This document shows, in pieces, positions 43,179 through 51,839 of a stretch of DNA of 64,000 nt. Each line of letters begins with the position of its first letter. The first letter of the stretch is position 1. The notes below the pieces were generated by a model that worked only from the letters and a program-made list of their open reading frames with translations, was not told the DNA's origin and searched no databases. A program made the position numbers and the translations under genes. Origin of the DNA: Vibrio profundi. Lineage in GTDB: Bacteria; Pseudomonadota; Gammaproteobacteria; Enterobacterales; Vibrionaceae. The stretch covers positions 124,001-188,000 of the forward strand of contig NZ_RZIS01000005.1 of the NCBI RefSeq assembly GCF_005281835.1. The letters are read 5' to 3'.

Positions 43179-44783
43179 CTATCGAGGTTGGCTAGTCGAT
43201 ACTTGTATTGTATTCACCTCAGTCAACAAGCCTTTAATTAAGCTCACGCAACCAAGTAGAAGAATAATGGTAAACGGCATTGCGGCAATAATAGTGATGG
43301 ATTGCAGTGCTTGAATAGATTGGGTTCCGCCAATCCATAGCATCACCATTGCGATTGCACCTGAGATAACTGCCCAAACAACTTTCTGCTTCACTGGCAC
43401 TTCAAGTTTACCGCCCGCTGTCATTCCATCGATTACGATAGAACCAGAATCCAATGTAGTCACGAAGAATACGATGATCAGTGCTACTGCAATAACAGAC
43501 AGAATACTGCCAAATGAGTAAGCATCTAACATATGGAACAAGCTCAAAGAAACATCGGCAATGCCTTGGTCGAGGCCAAGCTGGCCAACCTTATCAATCA
43601 CTTGTTCAATGGCTACGCCACCAAAGACAGACATCCATGCTGACGTTACTAGCGTCGGAATGATGAGCACGCAGAACAAAAACTCGCGAACCGTACGGCC
43701 TTTAGAAATACGCGCTACGAACATGCCGAAGAAAGGTGCATACGCTACCCACCATGCCCAGTAGAACACAGTCCAGCCATGCAACCATGTGGTGTCTTCA
43801 CGACCAGAACTCTGGCTCAATGCTACGATGTTCTTTACATAACCCGTTGCTGCAGTCGCCACAGAATCAAGCACGGTTGTGAAGTTCAGCAGAGCAATCA
43901 GGCCAAGGAATACGAACGCAATAACCATGTTTAGGTTACTTAGGAACTTAACACCACCGTCCATACCACGAAGTACAGAGATGATCGCTAGGCCCATGAT
44001 CAGAACAATAATAGATTGCTGAAGTAGGATATTGTTTTCCAAGCCAAACACGTGGCTAATACCACTTGCTGCTTGTGTACCACCTAAGCCTAACGAAGTT
44101 GCCAAACCAAACAAAGTCACCAGTACCGTTAGTACATCGATCACATCACCAGTTTTACCCCAAACGCGGTCGCCCAAGATTGGGTAAAACACTGAGCGCA
44201 TAGATAGCGGTAGACCTTTGTTGTAAACAAAATACGCTAGGCAAAGTGCAGTCATGCCGTAGATAGCCCACGCATGGAAGCCCCAGTGGAATACGGTTGC
44301 ACCCAGCGCTAACTCACGACCCGCTTCTGTAAAAGGTTCTGCGTTCAACGGAGTACCAAACCAGTTGGTAAAGAACGCGGTTGGCTCAGCAACACCCCAG
44401 AAAATAAGTCCAATACCCATACCCGCTGCGAATAACATCGCAATCCAAGATGCTTTTGAATAATCCGGTGTCGCTTGTTCACCGCCTAAACGAATTTTAC
44501 CTAACGGCGAAAACGCTAGAGCAATAGCAAGAATTAGCATGATGTTGGCTCCCCACATAAACAGGAAGTCAAACTTTGATAAAACAGCACCTTTAATAGA
44601 ATCAATTGCAGCTTTAGCGTCTGCGGGAGGAAGAACAAGAAGAGTGACGATGAAGAGAAGAGATAAGCCAACGGAGGCTAGAAAAACTGTGTTATGGACA
44701 TCCATGCCCCATTTACTGACGTTATCTTGACCAACTTGATAATCAGTAGATTCAATACTGTACTTCTTTGATTTAAAACTCAT
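43179..44783 (-). CDS. BCCT-family betaine/choline-type transporter
   Basis: A 534-residue carrier with twelve membrane segments. The BCCT signature is clear: TVFYWAWWVAYAPFFGMFVARISKGRT, and FSPLGKIRLGG with GMGIGLIFWGVAEP in the first half. BCCT proteins take up glycine betaine, choline or related compatible solutes, often in response to osmotic stress. Vibrios usually have several. A perfect 8-bp palindrome, ATACTCGT-N4-ACGAGTAT, lies 16 bases upstream of the start. Stand-alone transcription unit with its own terminator. Confidence 0.93.
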   Translation of the reverse strand: MSFKSKKYSIESTDYQVGQDNVSKWGMDVHNTVFLASVGLSLLFIVTLLVLPPADAKAAIDSIKGAVLSKFDFLFMWGANIMLILAIALAFSPLGKIRLGGEQATPDYSKASWIAMLFAAGMGIGLIFWGVAEPTAFFTNWFGTPLNAEPFTEAGRELALGATVFHWGFHAWAIYGMTALCLAYFVYNKGLPLSMRSVFYPILGDRVWGKTGDVIDVLTVLVTLFGLATSLGLGGTQAASGISHVFGLENNILLQQSIIVLIMGLAIISVLRGMDGGVKFLSNLNMVIAFVFLGLIALLNFTTVLDSVATAATGYVKNIVALSQSSGREDTTWLHGWTVFYWAWWVAYAPFFGMFVARISKGRTVREFLFCVLIIPTLVTSAWMSVFGGVAIEQVIDKVGQLGLDQGIADVSLSLFHMLDAYSFGSILSVIAVALIIVFFVTTLDSGSIVIDGMTAGGKLEVPVKQKVVWAVISGAIAMVMLWIGGTQSIQALQSITIIAAMPFTIILLLGCVSLIKGLLTEVNTIQVSTSQPR

Positions 44784-44799
44784 AAATTATGATGTTCAC

Positions 44800-44819
44800 A
44801 TACTCGTACAAACGAGTAT
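44800..44819. promoter_or_regulatory. Candidate operator before the BCCT gene
   Basis: ATACTCGT (44800-44807) and ACGAGTAT (44812-44819), perfect arms with a four-base spacer, in the BCCT leader or promoter. An osmotic or MarR-type regulator site, or a leader hairpin, are both possible. Confidence 0.45.
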
Positions 44820-45023
44820 AAGGACCAACTCCATATCCATTGATAAATTGATTAGCGATTCGCAACATATAAACAAACCTGATAAAGGTATGAATAATGG
44901 CTTTTGCTCAATCCCAAGCGCGGCATTCTACCACAAAATACGGTGTTCTAATGAGCTAATAGCCAATAAGCTTGTCAGGGGTTGTAACTAGAATCAGTTT
45001 GACATGCTACAAGCCCAAGAGCA

Positions 45024-45404
45024 CTAACGGCTTTTGTCATACTTCTTACGAGCACTATTAATTTCAACTTGGTGGTTATCCGCCCAACAAACGAGATCGT
45101 ATAAAGGCTTAACCAGATCTGTCCCCAAGTTTGTCAAAGCATACTCGACGCGCACCGGAACCTCAGGGAATACAGTTCTATTAACGTAACCATCACGCTC
45201 TAGATCGCGCAGGGTTTGGGTTAACATTCGTTGTGAAATTCCCTCAATTCTTGATTTCAATGCATTAAATCGCTCTGGGCCATCGACAAGAGCGAAGAGG
45301 ATAAGCATTGACCACTTGTCACCAATTTGTGCCACAACGTTGCGTACGGGACAATCTTCATTATTGTGAAAAGTACGTCTTTCTGATTTGGTTTCTACTG
45401 CCAT
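45024..45404 (-). CDS. HxlR-family transcriptional regulator
   Basis: A 126-residue single-domain HxlR winged helix: [23 protein letters not shown] at the start, then [19 protein letters not shown] and VEYALTNLG. The cysteine in DCPV is conserved in the redox- or electrophile-sensing HxlR proteins (HypR/YodB/QorR type). Divergent from a secreted SnoaL-like gene; a 12-bp palindrome lies in the gap. Binds as a dimer. Confidence 0.88.
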   Translation of the reverse strand: MAVETKSERRTFHNNEDCPVRNVVAQIGDKWSMLILFALVDGPERFNALKSRIEGISQRMLTQTLRDLERDGYVNRTVFPEVPVRVEYALTNLGTDLVKPLYDLVCWADNHQVEINSARKKYDKSR

Positions 45405-45510
45405 TTAAGGGTTCCTTCTTAACTTAATATCGGCACTCTAGTTACCAAAAGGTGCCTAGCTAAGCATTTGGTGCCTTCTTGTGATGTAAGTTACTATTAA
45501 TTACTATGGT

Positions 45511-45522
45511 TATCAATTGATA
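45511..45522. promoter_or_regulatory. Candidate HxlR operator
   Basis: TATCAATTGATA is a perfect 12-bp palindrome 33 bases before the SnoaL-like gene, in the divergent promoter with the HxlR regulator. Confidence 0.35.
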
Positions 45523-45555
45523 CTTAATTGTTAAACGTAACTGAAAGGATTCCCT

Positions 45556-46098
45556 ATGTTCAAAGCACTTACCGCGTTTGTTCTACTGTTAGCTAGCACT
45601 ACGGTATTCGCACAATCTGACGATATACTTGTTATTAACTTAGACGCCCACAAAAAAGAAAACTGGACGGAACAAGAGCTAGATAATGTTGAGTTAATCA
45701 CTGATTTTGTTCAAAATTTAATGAATAACCACAACTTTGACTATGTACTTGAACACTATAACGATAGTTCTTATATACAGCACAATCGTAACTTACCCGA
45801 CAAAGTGTCGGGGTTGGTTGGTTTTCTCACGGAGTTTGTAGAGGACTACCCAGATTACACTTATGACGTAAAACATATTTATGCTGATGGTGATTATGTG
45901 ATTTTTCATTCACACGCCACTTTAGATATATTGGATAGAGGGAATGACCAAAAAGGCATGAATATTATTGATACTTGGCGTATTGAAGATGGAAGGATTG
46001 TCGAGCATTGGGACTCAATTCAAGCGCTTGATTTTTCGATGAGAATGTACTCGTTGCTTACCGGTGGCGATATTGCAAATTCAAATGGTGTTTTCTAA
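45556..46098 (+). CDS. Secreted SnoaL-like (NTF2-fold) protein
   Basis: A 180-residue protein with signal peptide 1-19 (TAFVLLLASTTVFA) and an NTF2-like domain: NFDYVLEHYNDSSYIQHN, GDYVIFHSHATLD, and IIDTWRIEDGRIVEHWDSIQ. This pattern matches the SnoaL-like polyketide-cyclase group, but a periplasmic one with an unknown substrate. Probably induced when the divergent HxlR regulator senses an electrophile or similar stress; inference. Confidence 0.8.
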   Translation: MFKALTAFVLLLASTTVFAQSDDILVINLDAHKKENWTEQELDNVELITDFVQNLMNNHNFDYVLEHYNDSSYIQHNRNLPDKVSGLVGFLTEFVEDYPDYTYDVKHIYADGDYVIFHSHATLDILDRGNDQKGMNIIDTWRIEDGRIVEHWDSIQALDFSMRMYSLLTGGDIANSNGVF

Positions 46099-46183
46099 AA
46101 GTTGAGGTATATGGTTAGAACCCAATGGGTTGAGGATAGCTTTTACATCACTAATATTGCAACGCGACGTAAACACAGTAGGG

Positions 46184-46216
46184 GATGTTCATCTTTCACG
46201 CTGAAAGATGAACATC
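46184..46216. repeat. Perfect 15-bp hairpin with three-base loop
   Basis: GATGTTCATCTTTCA (46184-46198), loop CGC, TGAAAGATGAACATC (46202-46216). It lies between convergent genes but has no T tract on either side, so it is either a weak terminator or another structured element. Confidence 0.7.
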
Positions 46217-46237
46217 ATTTGAAATGATAGTTGAGTG

Positions 46238-46645
46238 TTACTTTCTTTTACCCTGTTGTACTAATTTCTCGTTCCATGCAGCATTGCCATCGCGCTTGGT
46301 AACTTCATATTCGGAACAAAACTGAGAGATAGTCATGTTGTTGTCGCCAGTGGCCAACTTCAGCGCCAACTGAACTTGCTGAAGTTTACTTTGCAGGCGC
46401 AGGATTTGACCAGCATTGGGGCTCTTTTCCTTCGCGTACTTTAAAGCGGCATGCTTGCGTTCAGCGGCTCCTGCACGGCGGTCGGCTTCACCCAGTAGAA
46501 ATCTTAGTTGAGACATACTCTTTCCCTTTTTAAAAGCAGGGTTAAGCAGTTCAACGCATTCATCAAATGTTGGTTCTTCGAGGTATGGATCAATTTTACA
46601 AGCTTGTTGGCGCATCCACTCTAGCGCCAGTTCTTCATCTGACAT
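46238..46645 (-). CDS. Unidentified 135-residue protein
   Basis: No family recognised. Soluble, charged, largely helical: MSDEELALEWMRQQACKID at the start, a long central helix with RRAGAAERKHAALKYAKEK, and a basic tail ending QGKRK. No signal peptide. ATG 46645 is preferred; the frame continues to 46705 but without a clear ribosome binding site. It could be a coiled-coil partner of an unknown complex. Confidence 0.55.
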   Translation of the reverse strand: MSDEELALEWMRQQACKIDPYLEEPTFDECVELLNPAFKKGKSMSQLRFLLGEADRRAGAAERKHAALKYAKEKSPNAGQILRLQSKLQQVQLALKLATGDNNMTISQFCSEYEVTKRDGNAAWNEKLVQQGKRK

Positions 46646-46832
46646 ATTAAGATCTTTACGGGTAACAGAGGTTATATAGTATCGTTCATTGGCAAACCCC
46701 TGCAATAACAGATTCAGTGGCTACTGGGATTTTCATGGGCGGTAGTAGATTCTGGGTGTAAAAGTCAGTTCAAACTCCAGCTACGAAAACGTCACGGGTT
46801 GGTAATGTGAAGCATTTGGTTAACCCTTAAGG

Positions 46833-47957
46833 TTATTCAAACTGTTTTAGTACCGCATCCAAACTGAAATCGTATGACTCTAGAGAAGGGTTGAGCGTTT
46901 TAGAGAACTGAGTAAAGTCGATAGCGTCCCACTCCATAGGGCCTAAGTTATTCATATATTGATCAATATTGTGACGGTCAATCGAGTACATTGCTGGTGT
47001 ATATGAGTCATTATTGAAATCTTTACCATGGTGATAGTCATATAGCATGACGAGTGACCAAGCGCCGTCCATAAAGTGACCGCCGACGGTTGTTGCCAGC
47101 GTACCATCCTTAACCTTATTTATTCCTAGAGATGACCATCCGCATCCTGCGAATAGAATGTCTTTTCCTGGTATTTTCCCGATTTCTTGCGCGACTCTCA
47201 TGGCACCAAATGCTGTGCTATCGTTCGCTCCCCAAATTGCTCCGAGATGCTCATAACGAGCGATTAATCCAAGAGATTTTTCATAGGCAGTTTGTTCAGA
47301 CCAATCACCTGAAACAACTTGGATTAACGTGGCCTGGTCAGAATGTTCATTCACGGCTGCTTTTAAGCCTTCTACTCTGGCTGAGGAAGCGTGAGTATTA
47401 AAAGCACCGGCTATAGCTAAAATTTGCAAAGTTCCATCTGGTGCAGCCAGGCCTTTAGCTTTGCCTTGTTCTATTAAAACTTTTCCCATTTTGTAGCCAG
47501 CAGAAAAGTTATCGGGAAGGTATTGCCCTATCCACATAGGGTATGTGGTTCGAGGCTTTCCAAAATGCATAATGTCCTGATCATTAACGAACGCATTGTT
47601 GAACAAAAACACTTTTACACCTGCGTGTTGGGCGGCCTGAATGACGCCTCCTGCGCTGCCTTTTTCGTTTCCTGTCAGTATGTAATCTGGAGGGGTTTCA
47701 CGACTGGTAACTTCCACTGCCTGACGTACGGTCAACATATGATTGCGGTTCGAGTAAAGAATCTCTAGTTCAATGTCTAAATCTTTGGCGGCAGAGTGCA
47801 TAAAGTCTGTGGTCATTTCCCAAAACCAAGTATTAGGTTTATCAGGGTTTAACAGAACTACGTGTATTCTGTCGTCCTCCGCTGACGCAAATCCAGTTGA
47901 TAGAACAACAGTGAAGACTAGCTGTACGAACTTAACGCCATTCCCCATCCAGTTCAT
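46833..47957 (-). CDS. Periplasmic sugar-binding protein, LacI/ribose type, orphan
   Basis: A 374-residue protein with a signal peptide of about 26 residues and a type I periplasmic-binding fold (HVVLLNPDKPNTWFWEM, then GNEKGSAGGVIQAAQHAGVKVFL and IWGANDSTAFGAMRVAQE). No permease or ATPase genes lie nearby. It is related in sequence and layout to the N-terminal domain of the diguanylate cyclase at 49258-51726 (for example ANDSTAFGAM here, GASDSVALGARD there), suggesting a duplicated sensor. AGGA lies six bases before the ATG. Confidence 0.82.
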   Translation of the reverse strand: MNWMGNGVKFVQLVFTVVLSTGFASAEDDRIHVVLLNPDKPNTWFWEMTTDFMHSAAKDLDIELEILYSNRNHMLTVRQAVEVTSRETPPDYILTGNEKGSAGGVIQAAQHAGVKVFLFNNAFVNDQDIMHFGKPRTTYPMWIGQYLPDNFSAGYKMGKVLIEQGKAKGLAAPDGTLQILAIAGAFNTHASSARVEGLKAAVNEHSDQATLIQVVSGDWSEQTAYEKSLGLIARYEHLGAIWGANDSTAFGAMRVAQEIGKIPGKDILFAGCGWSSLGINKVKDGTLATTVGGHFMDGAWSLVMLYDYHHGKDFNNDSYTPAMYSIDRHNIDQYMNNLGPMEWDAIDFTQFSKTLNPSLESYDFSLDAVLKQFE

Positions 47958-48030
47958 AGAATGTCCTTTGTAAAACTTAAAAGGTTTAATTCACCATGAC
48001 GTTAAGTGGCTTGTTCTGCCGGCTATCGTA

Positions 48031-48052
48031 ATGTTGCTGAGCTTAGCAACAT
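48031..48052. repeat. 22-bp near-perfect palindrome
   Basis: ATGTTGCTGAGCTTAGCAACAT, one mismatch in 11 base pairs, 74 bases upstream of the minus-strand binding-protein start. Could be an operator or a hairpin. Confidence 0.5.
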
Positions 48053-48201
48053 AGTGCGGGCTTTATAAACAACCAAATAAACCATAGTTCAAGGAACCGA
48101 GAATGGACAGGTCATACGAAGTGGTGAGCGAGTGTGGGAATACGCTAGAGAGTTCAAGCGGTCTAGGCTTAGGGCAGGTCTACGTTACTCTTGTTGCCAT
48201 A

Positions 48202-48224
48202 TTCGGCGAGGAGGGCTCGCCGAA
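48202..48224 (-). terminator. GC-rich hairpin after the thioesterase gene
   Basis: TTCGGCGAG (48202-48210) pairs with CTCGCCGAA (48216-48224), five-base loop, 22 bases after the thioesterase stop on the minus strand. No T tract downstream in that direction. Confidence 0.5.
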
Positions 48225-48245
48225 AAATTCATTTATGCCAATCGA

Positions 48246-49046
48246 CTAGCTAAATACGGCGACGCTTTGGCGGCTAATCGCGACCAGCTCACCTGCATCG
48301 TTCCAAATATCAGCTTCTAAGTGGGCGTAACCGTTACCGGCTTGTCGTGTAATGGCCTTGTAAGCGAACCAGCTTGTTGGGTCGACGGGTTTATGAGGGT
48401 GAATAAACTCGAGGTTCCACATCATAGTGCTTGCAGGAGCTGGACCTTTCATCATCTGTAATACGGCTGGTGGCCATGCGTCTACCAAACAAATAAGGTG
48501 CGCATCGGAAATGTGCGAGGGAGCCTCTTTAAATCGCATCCAACCATTTAAGTGGGATTGTGGCTGAGCAGTGTAGGGCATGGCGCCTTCTTCAATTGCC
48601 AAATCCATATTGCCAATAAAGCTCGGAGTTACAGAGGGAACGAACGGTACAAGTGGCAGTGCTTCAGGTTCACGCAGCCCGTGTTGATCTAAGTTAGTTA
48701 CTTCGATATCTGAAAATCGATCGACGCCAAAGCTGGCTTGTTGGATAACCGCAACATCGCCGTTTTGGATGAGCCTCGCGGTTAACTGAGAGGCGTTTTT
48801 ACCTTCGCGAAGAATCTCAACTTCAAAAGAAAAAGGGGTATCAGAGAGTAATGGGCCAACAAAATTAGTCGTCAGTGATCTCAGGGGGCGATTCGCGGCA
48901 ACCTTGGCTTTCATCGCAGTGTACAGAAGCGCCGCCGAGATGCCGCCAAAAGCAGTGCGGCCTTGTGCCCAGCTTTCTGGGAATGTCATTGTCGTATCAT
49001 TGTTGACGCATTCTTCTGCTTGTTTGAGGAGTTGATCAATATGCAT
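48246..49046 (-). CDS. TesB-like acyl-CoA thioesterase
   Basis: A 266-residue double hot-dog thioesterase of the TesB/Acot-like group: TFPESWAQGRTAFGGISAALL with the usual Gly-rich entry, LRSLTTNFVGPLLSDTPF, and in the second half SHISDAHLICLVDAWPPAVL. Hydrolyses acyl-CoA; chain preference unknown. Single gene on the minus strand. The start at ATG 49046 opens a family-like N-terminus. Confidence 0.83.
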   Translation of the reverse strand: MHIDQLLKQAEECVNNDTTMTFPESWAQGRTAFGGISAALLYTAMKAKVAANRPLRSLTTNFVGPLLSDTPFSFEVEILREGKNASQLTARLIQNGDVAVIQQASFGVDRFSDIEVTNLDQHGLREPEALPLVPFVPSVTPSFIGNMDLAIEEGAMPYTAQPQSHLNGWMRFKEAPSHISDAHLICLVDAWPPAVLQMMKGPAPASTMMWNLEFIHPHKPVDPTSWFAYKAITRQAGNGYAHLEADIWNDAGELVAISRQSVAVFS

Positions 49047-49257
49047 AGTTGAAATTTGTTATCGAATTGTAAATTAACATTAACTGGTCAAACCAGATAA
49101 ATCAATATGAGCGAACTCCTAGAATGGAAAAGTGTTAAGTCGATAAATGAGCGAAAGAAAGTGCTAAAGATCCAGAATGTAAACCGAACAGCAATACGGA
49201 AATATGCCAACCTTTGACTTAGCTAGCTGGTTTACGCCCAAACTCGATTGCGAGTTT

Positions 49258-51726
49258 CTATCCCAATGTCACTGACTCAACACGATTACGGCCTTGCTCT
49301 TTGGCTAGATATAGGGCTTCGTCAGCCGCTTCATAAAGCTGTTCCATTTTATACTTGGCCTTGTTGGTGGTGACTAACCCAAACGATGCGGTTAGAACGG
49401 GAGCGGCGAGGCTATATTTGTGCTCTAGTTGTAAGTCTTCAATGGCCTGCCTGAATTCTTCTACAAAGGCAGTGGCTTCGTCAGGAGACAAACCTGAAAA
49501 GATAATACCGAATTCTTCACCACCTAAACGGAAGCAGTAATCCGATGCTCGGTGACAATGTAACTTTAAGGTGTTGGCAAGAGAAATCAGTTGATGGTCG
49601 CCATTATGGTGGCCGTAATTGTCGTTATATTGTTTAAAGTAGTCGACGTCGAGAATAACGAAACTCAGCCAATCTTTGCTGCGTTGTGCTCGGCGCATTT
49701 CATTGGGCAGTACTTCATTGTAATGACGTCGATTAAATAACCCTGTGAGTGGATCTGTGATCGAGAGTTTTTCTATCTTATTTTTCTCTTGGCGTAACTC
49801 TTGTTCTATTTGTTTCCGCTCAGACACTTCATTGTTCAGCTTACCGTTTAGGTTCGATAGCTTGCGAGTCCAGTAGCTGAGTAACGCTAGCACTAGAAAT
49901 GACACCAAGACGATTTTCCATACTAAGTTGTAGTCGACGCCATGTTCATAGCGCAGGGTAACCCAGCGAGAGTAGATCGCGTTCTTTTCTTCCTCGGTGA
50001 GTGAGTCTAGCGACTTTTGTAAGATGCTGTGGAATATAGGCCAATCGCTACGTACCGCCATACTCAGTTCAAAGCGATAAGGTGTGGCACCAGACACTTT
50101 CAAATTGGTTAACCCTTCGCGCGTCATAACATAGTTGGCAGTCGCAATATTGCCGACGTAAGCGGTCACTCTGCCAGATGATACGGCTTGCAACGCATCG
50201 GATACATTTTGTGCTTCAAATAGTTGTATTTTAGGGTGGTTAACAAGCAATAATTCGTGGGATGCGTAGCCCTTAACTACAGCGACTTCTTTACCGTTTA
50301 ACGAATTGAGATCAGAAACATAGGGCAGTTCTTGATTGGTGATGATCATCATCGGGAAGCTTAGATAAGGGCGGGTAAAGTTGAGGTATTCTTTTCGGTT
50401 GGGAGTAATCGCTAAAGCAGGGTAGATATCCAGCTCTCGTCGCTTCGATGCTTCTACGACATCCGCCCAGCCCATATCAATACTCGGTATTAAATCTATC
50501 CCAAGGCGATTAGCGATCAGCTTTATGTAGTCTGCAGCAATGCCCTGGTAGATATCGTTATCGTCTACGTATTCGAAGGGCGGCCAGTCGATATCGATAG
50601 CAAGCTTGAGCGTTTGGTTTTGCTTGAGCCAATCTGCTTCTTCATCGGTTAACTGTATGGCCTTGGTATTTTGATAATAACTATCGAGTAGGTACTTGAT
50701 GCTGAAATTGTAAAAATCTTCACTATTCTGAGCTTTGGAAAGCGCCTCGAAATCGATGCGTTGCCAATTGTCACCAATAAAGCTTTGAAACATCTTTATA
50801 TTTTGATGGTTGATTGAATACATTTTGGAATGAAACTGCGTCGATTCCGCCGCGAAATCGTTACCCTTTATGTAGTCAGCCAACAAAATCAGTGCCCATG
50901 CGGCTTCAGTAAAATGACCGCCGATAGAGATATAAGGCTCATCGCTTTTGATAACTTGTAGGGCCTCAGGTAACCAATCTATCCCACCAACAATAATCGA
51001 GTCCATGGGTAATGAGAGCTCTTTCATTGCATCCCTTGCCCCTAAGGCGACAGAGTCAGAAGCGCCCCAAACCATATTGATATCCGGGTGTTGCTGGAAT
51101 TGCGTTTTGAAAATTTCTTTTGCTTCGTCACGGCTCCAATGTACTCCGGAATCACCTTCTGCTACCACGGTTACATCGGGATGGTGTTTGATGAACTGAT
51201 AGAGCCCTTCATTACGGTGCTGCGCAGATAGTTCTTTTATGTTGCCATTAATGACCAACATTTTTATGTCGTTGACTTGTCGCTTTTCAGCCTTTATCAA
51301 CAGTTGTTCAGCCAGTAATGCGCCAGCTTTTTTATCGTTAGGGGTGATGCTGCCTATCCAGTATCGGAACTTAGAGCGGGGAAGCATGTCGCTTGCCACA
51401 AAACCAGTGTTGTACAAAATGCTCGGCGTTTTGTAGTGCTCCGCTATCGTTAAAACCTGTTCACCAATTTGTTCATAGTTCATGAAGACAATGCCATCTA
51501 CTCCTTGTTTACAGGCCTTCTTGACTTGGCGAAGCATGGTTTTGGAGTTGTCATCCGCATCATAAATAGTAAGCGTAATCCCCAAATCATCTGCCGCTGC
51601 TTGGGCAAACTGTATTTGTGATTGCCATGCGGCTGTTTCACTACGCGGAACAAATAGCGCAATTTCAGTAGCAAAAACTTGGAATGATAAAAAAAAGCAA
51701 ACAAACAGTCTTATGGGAGTCTTCAT
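49258..51726 (-). CDS. Diguanylate cyclase with two solute-binding sensor domains
   Basis: An 822-residue membrane diguanylate cyclase. Signal peptide 1-20; type I sugar-binding-like domain (about 20-330); family 3 amino-acid-like binding domain (about 360-595, with LAIDIDWPPFEYVDDNDIYQG); membrane helix 600-619; coiled linker; GGDEF domain with GGEEF at 735-739 and a proper RxxD inhibition site (RASD from 726). It should make cyclic di-GMP in response to two kinds of periplasmic ligand. ATG 51726 used; TTG 51732 is possible. The N-terminal domain is related to the separate orphan binding protein at 46833-47957. Confidence 0.87.
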   Translation of the reverse strand: MKTPIRLFVCFFLSFQVFATEIALFVPRSETAAWQSQIQFAQAAADDLGITLTIYDADDNSKTMLRQVKKACKQGVDGIVFMNYEQIGEQVLTIAEHYKTPSILYNTGFVASDMLPRSKFRYWIGSITPNDKKAGALLAEQLLIKAEKRQVNDIKMLVINGNIKELSAQHRNEGLYQFIKHHPDVTVVAEGDSGVHWSRDEAKEIFKTQFQQHPDINMVWGASDSVALGARDAMKELSLPMDSIIVGGIDWLPEALQVIKSDEPYISIGGHFTEAAWALILLADYIKGNDFAAESTQFHSKMYSINHQNIKMFQSFIGDNWQRIDFEALSKAQNSEDFYNFSIKYLLDSYYQNTKAIQLTDEEADWLKQNQTLKLAIDIDWPPFEYVDDNDIYQGIAADYIKLIANRLGIDLIPSIDMGWADVVEASKRRELDIYPALAITPNRKEYLNFTRPYLSFPMMIITNQELPYVSDLNSLNGKEVAVVKGYASHELLLVNHPKIQLFEAQNVSDALQAVSSGRVTAYVGNIATANYVMTREGLTNLKVSGATPYRFELSMAVRSDWPIFHSILQKSLDSLTEEEKNAIYSRWVTLRYEHGVDYNLVWKIVLVSFLVLALLSYWTRKLSNLNGKLNNEVSERKQIEQELRQEKNKIEKLSITDPLTGLFNRRHYNEVLPNEMRRAQRSKDWLSFVILDVDYFKQYNDNYGHHNGDHQLISLANTLKLHCHRASDYCFRLGGEEFGIIFSGLSPDEATAFVEEFRQAIEDLQLEHKYSLAAPVLTASFGLVTTNKAKYKMEQLYEAADEALYLAKEQGRNRVESVTLG

Positions 51727-51839
51727 AGGCAAGGCTCAAATGCTGGTTTTTTTCAAGTATAGCAGCGGATACTCACTGTTATTGCAGTAGAGCGATGATA
51801 CCTGTGACGTAAGTGTGTGTGGCACTTTGGAAATGTGGT

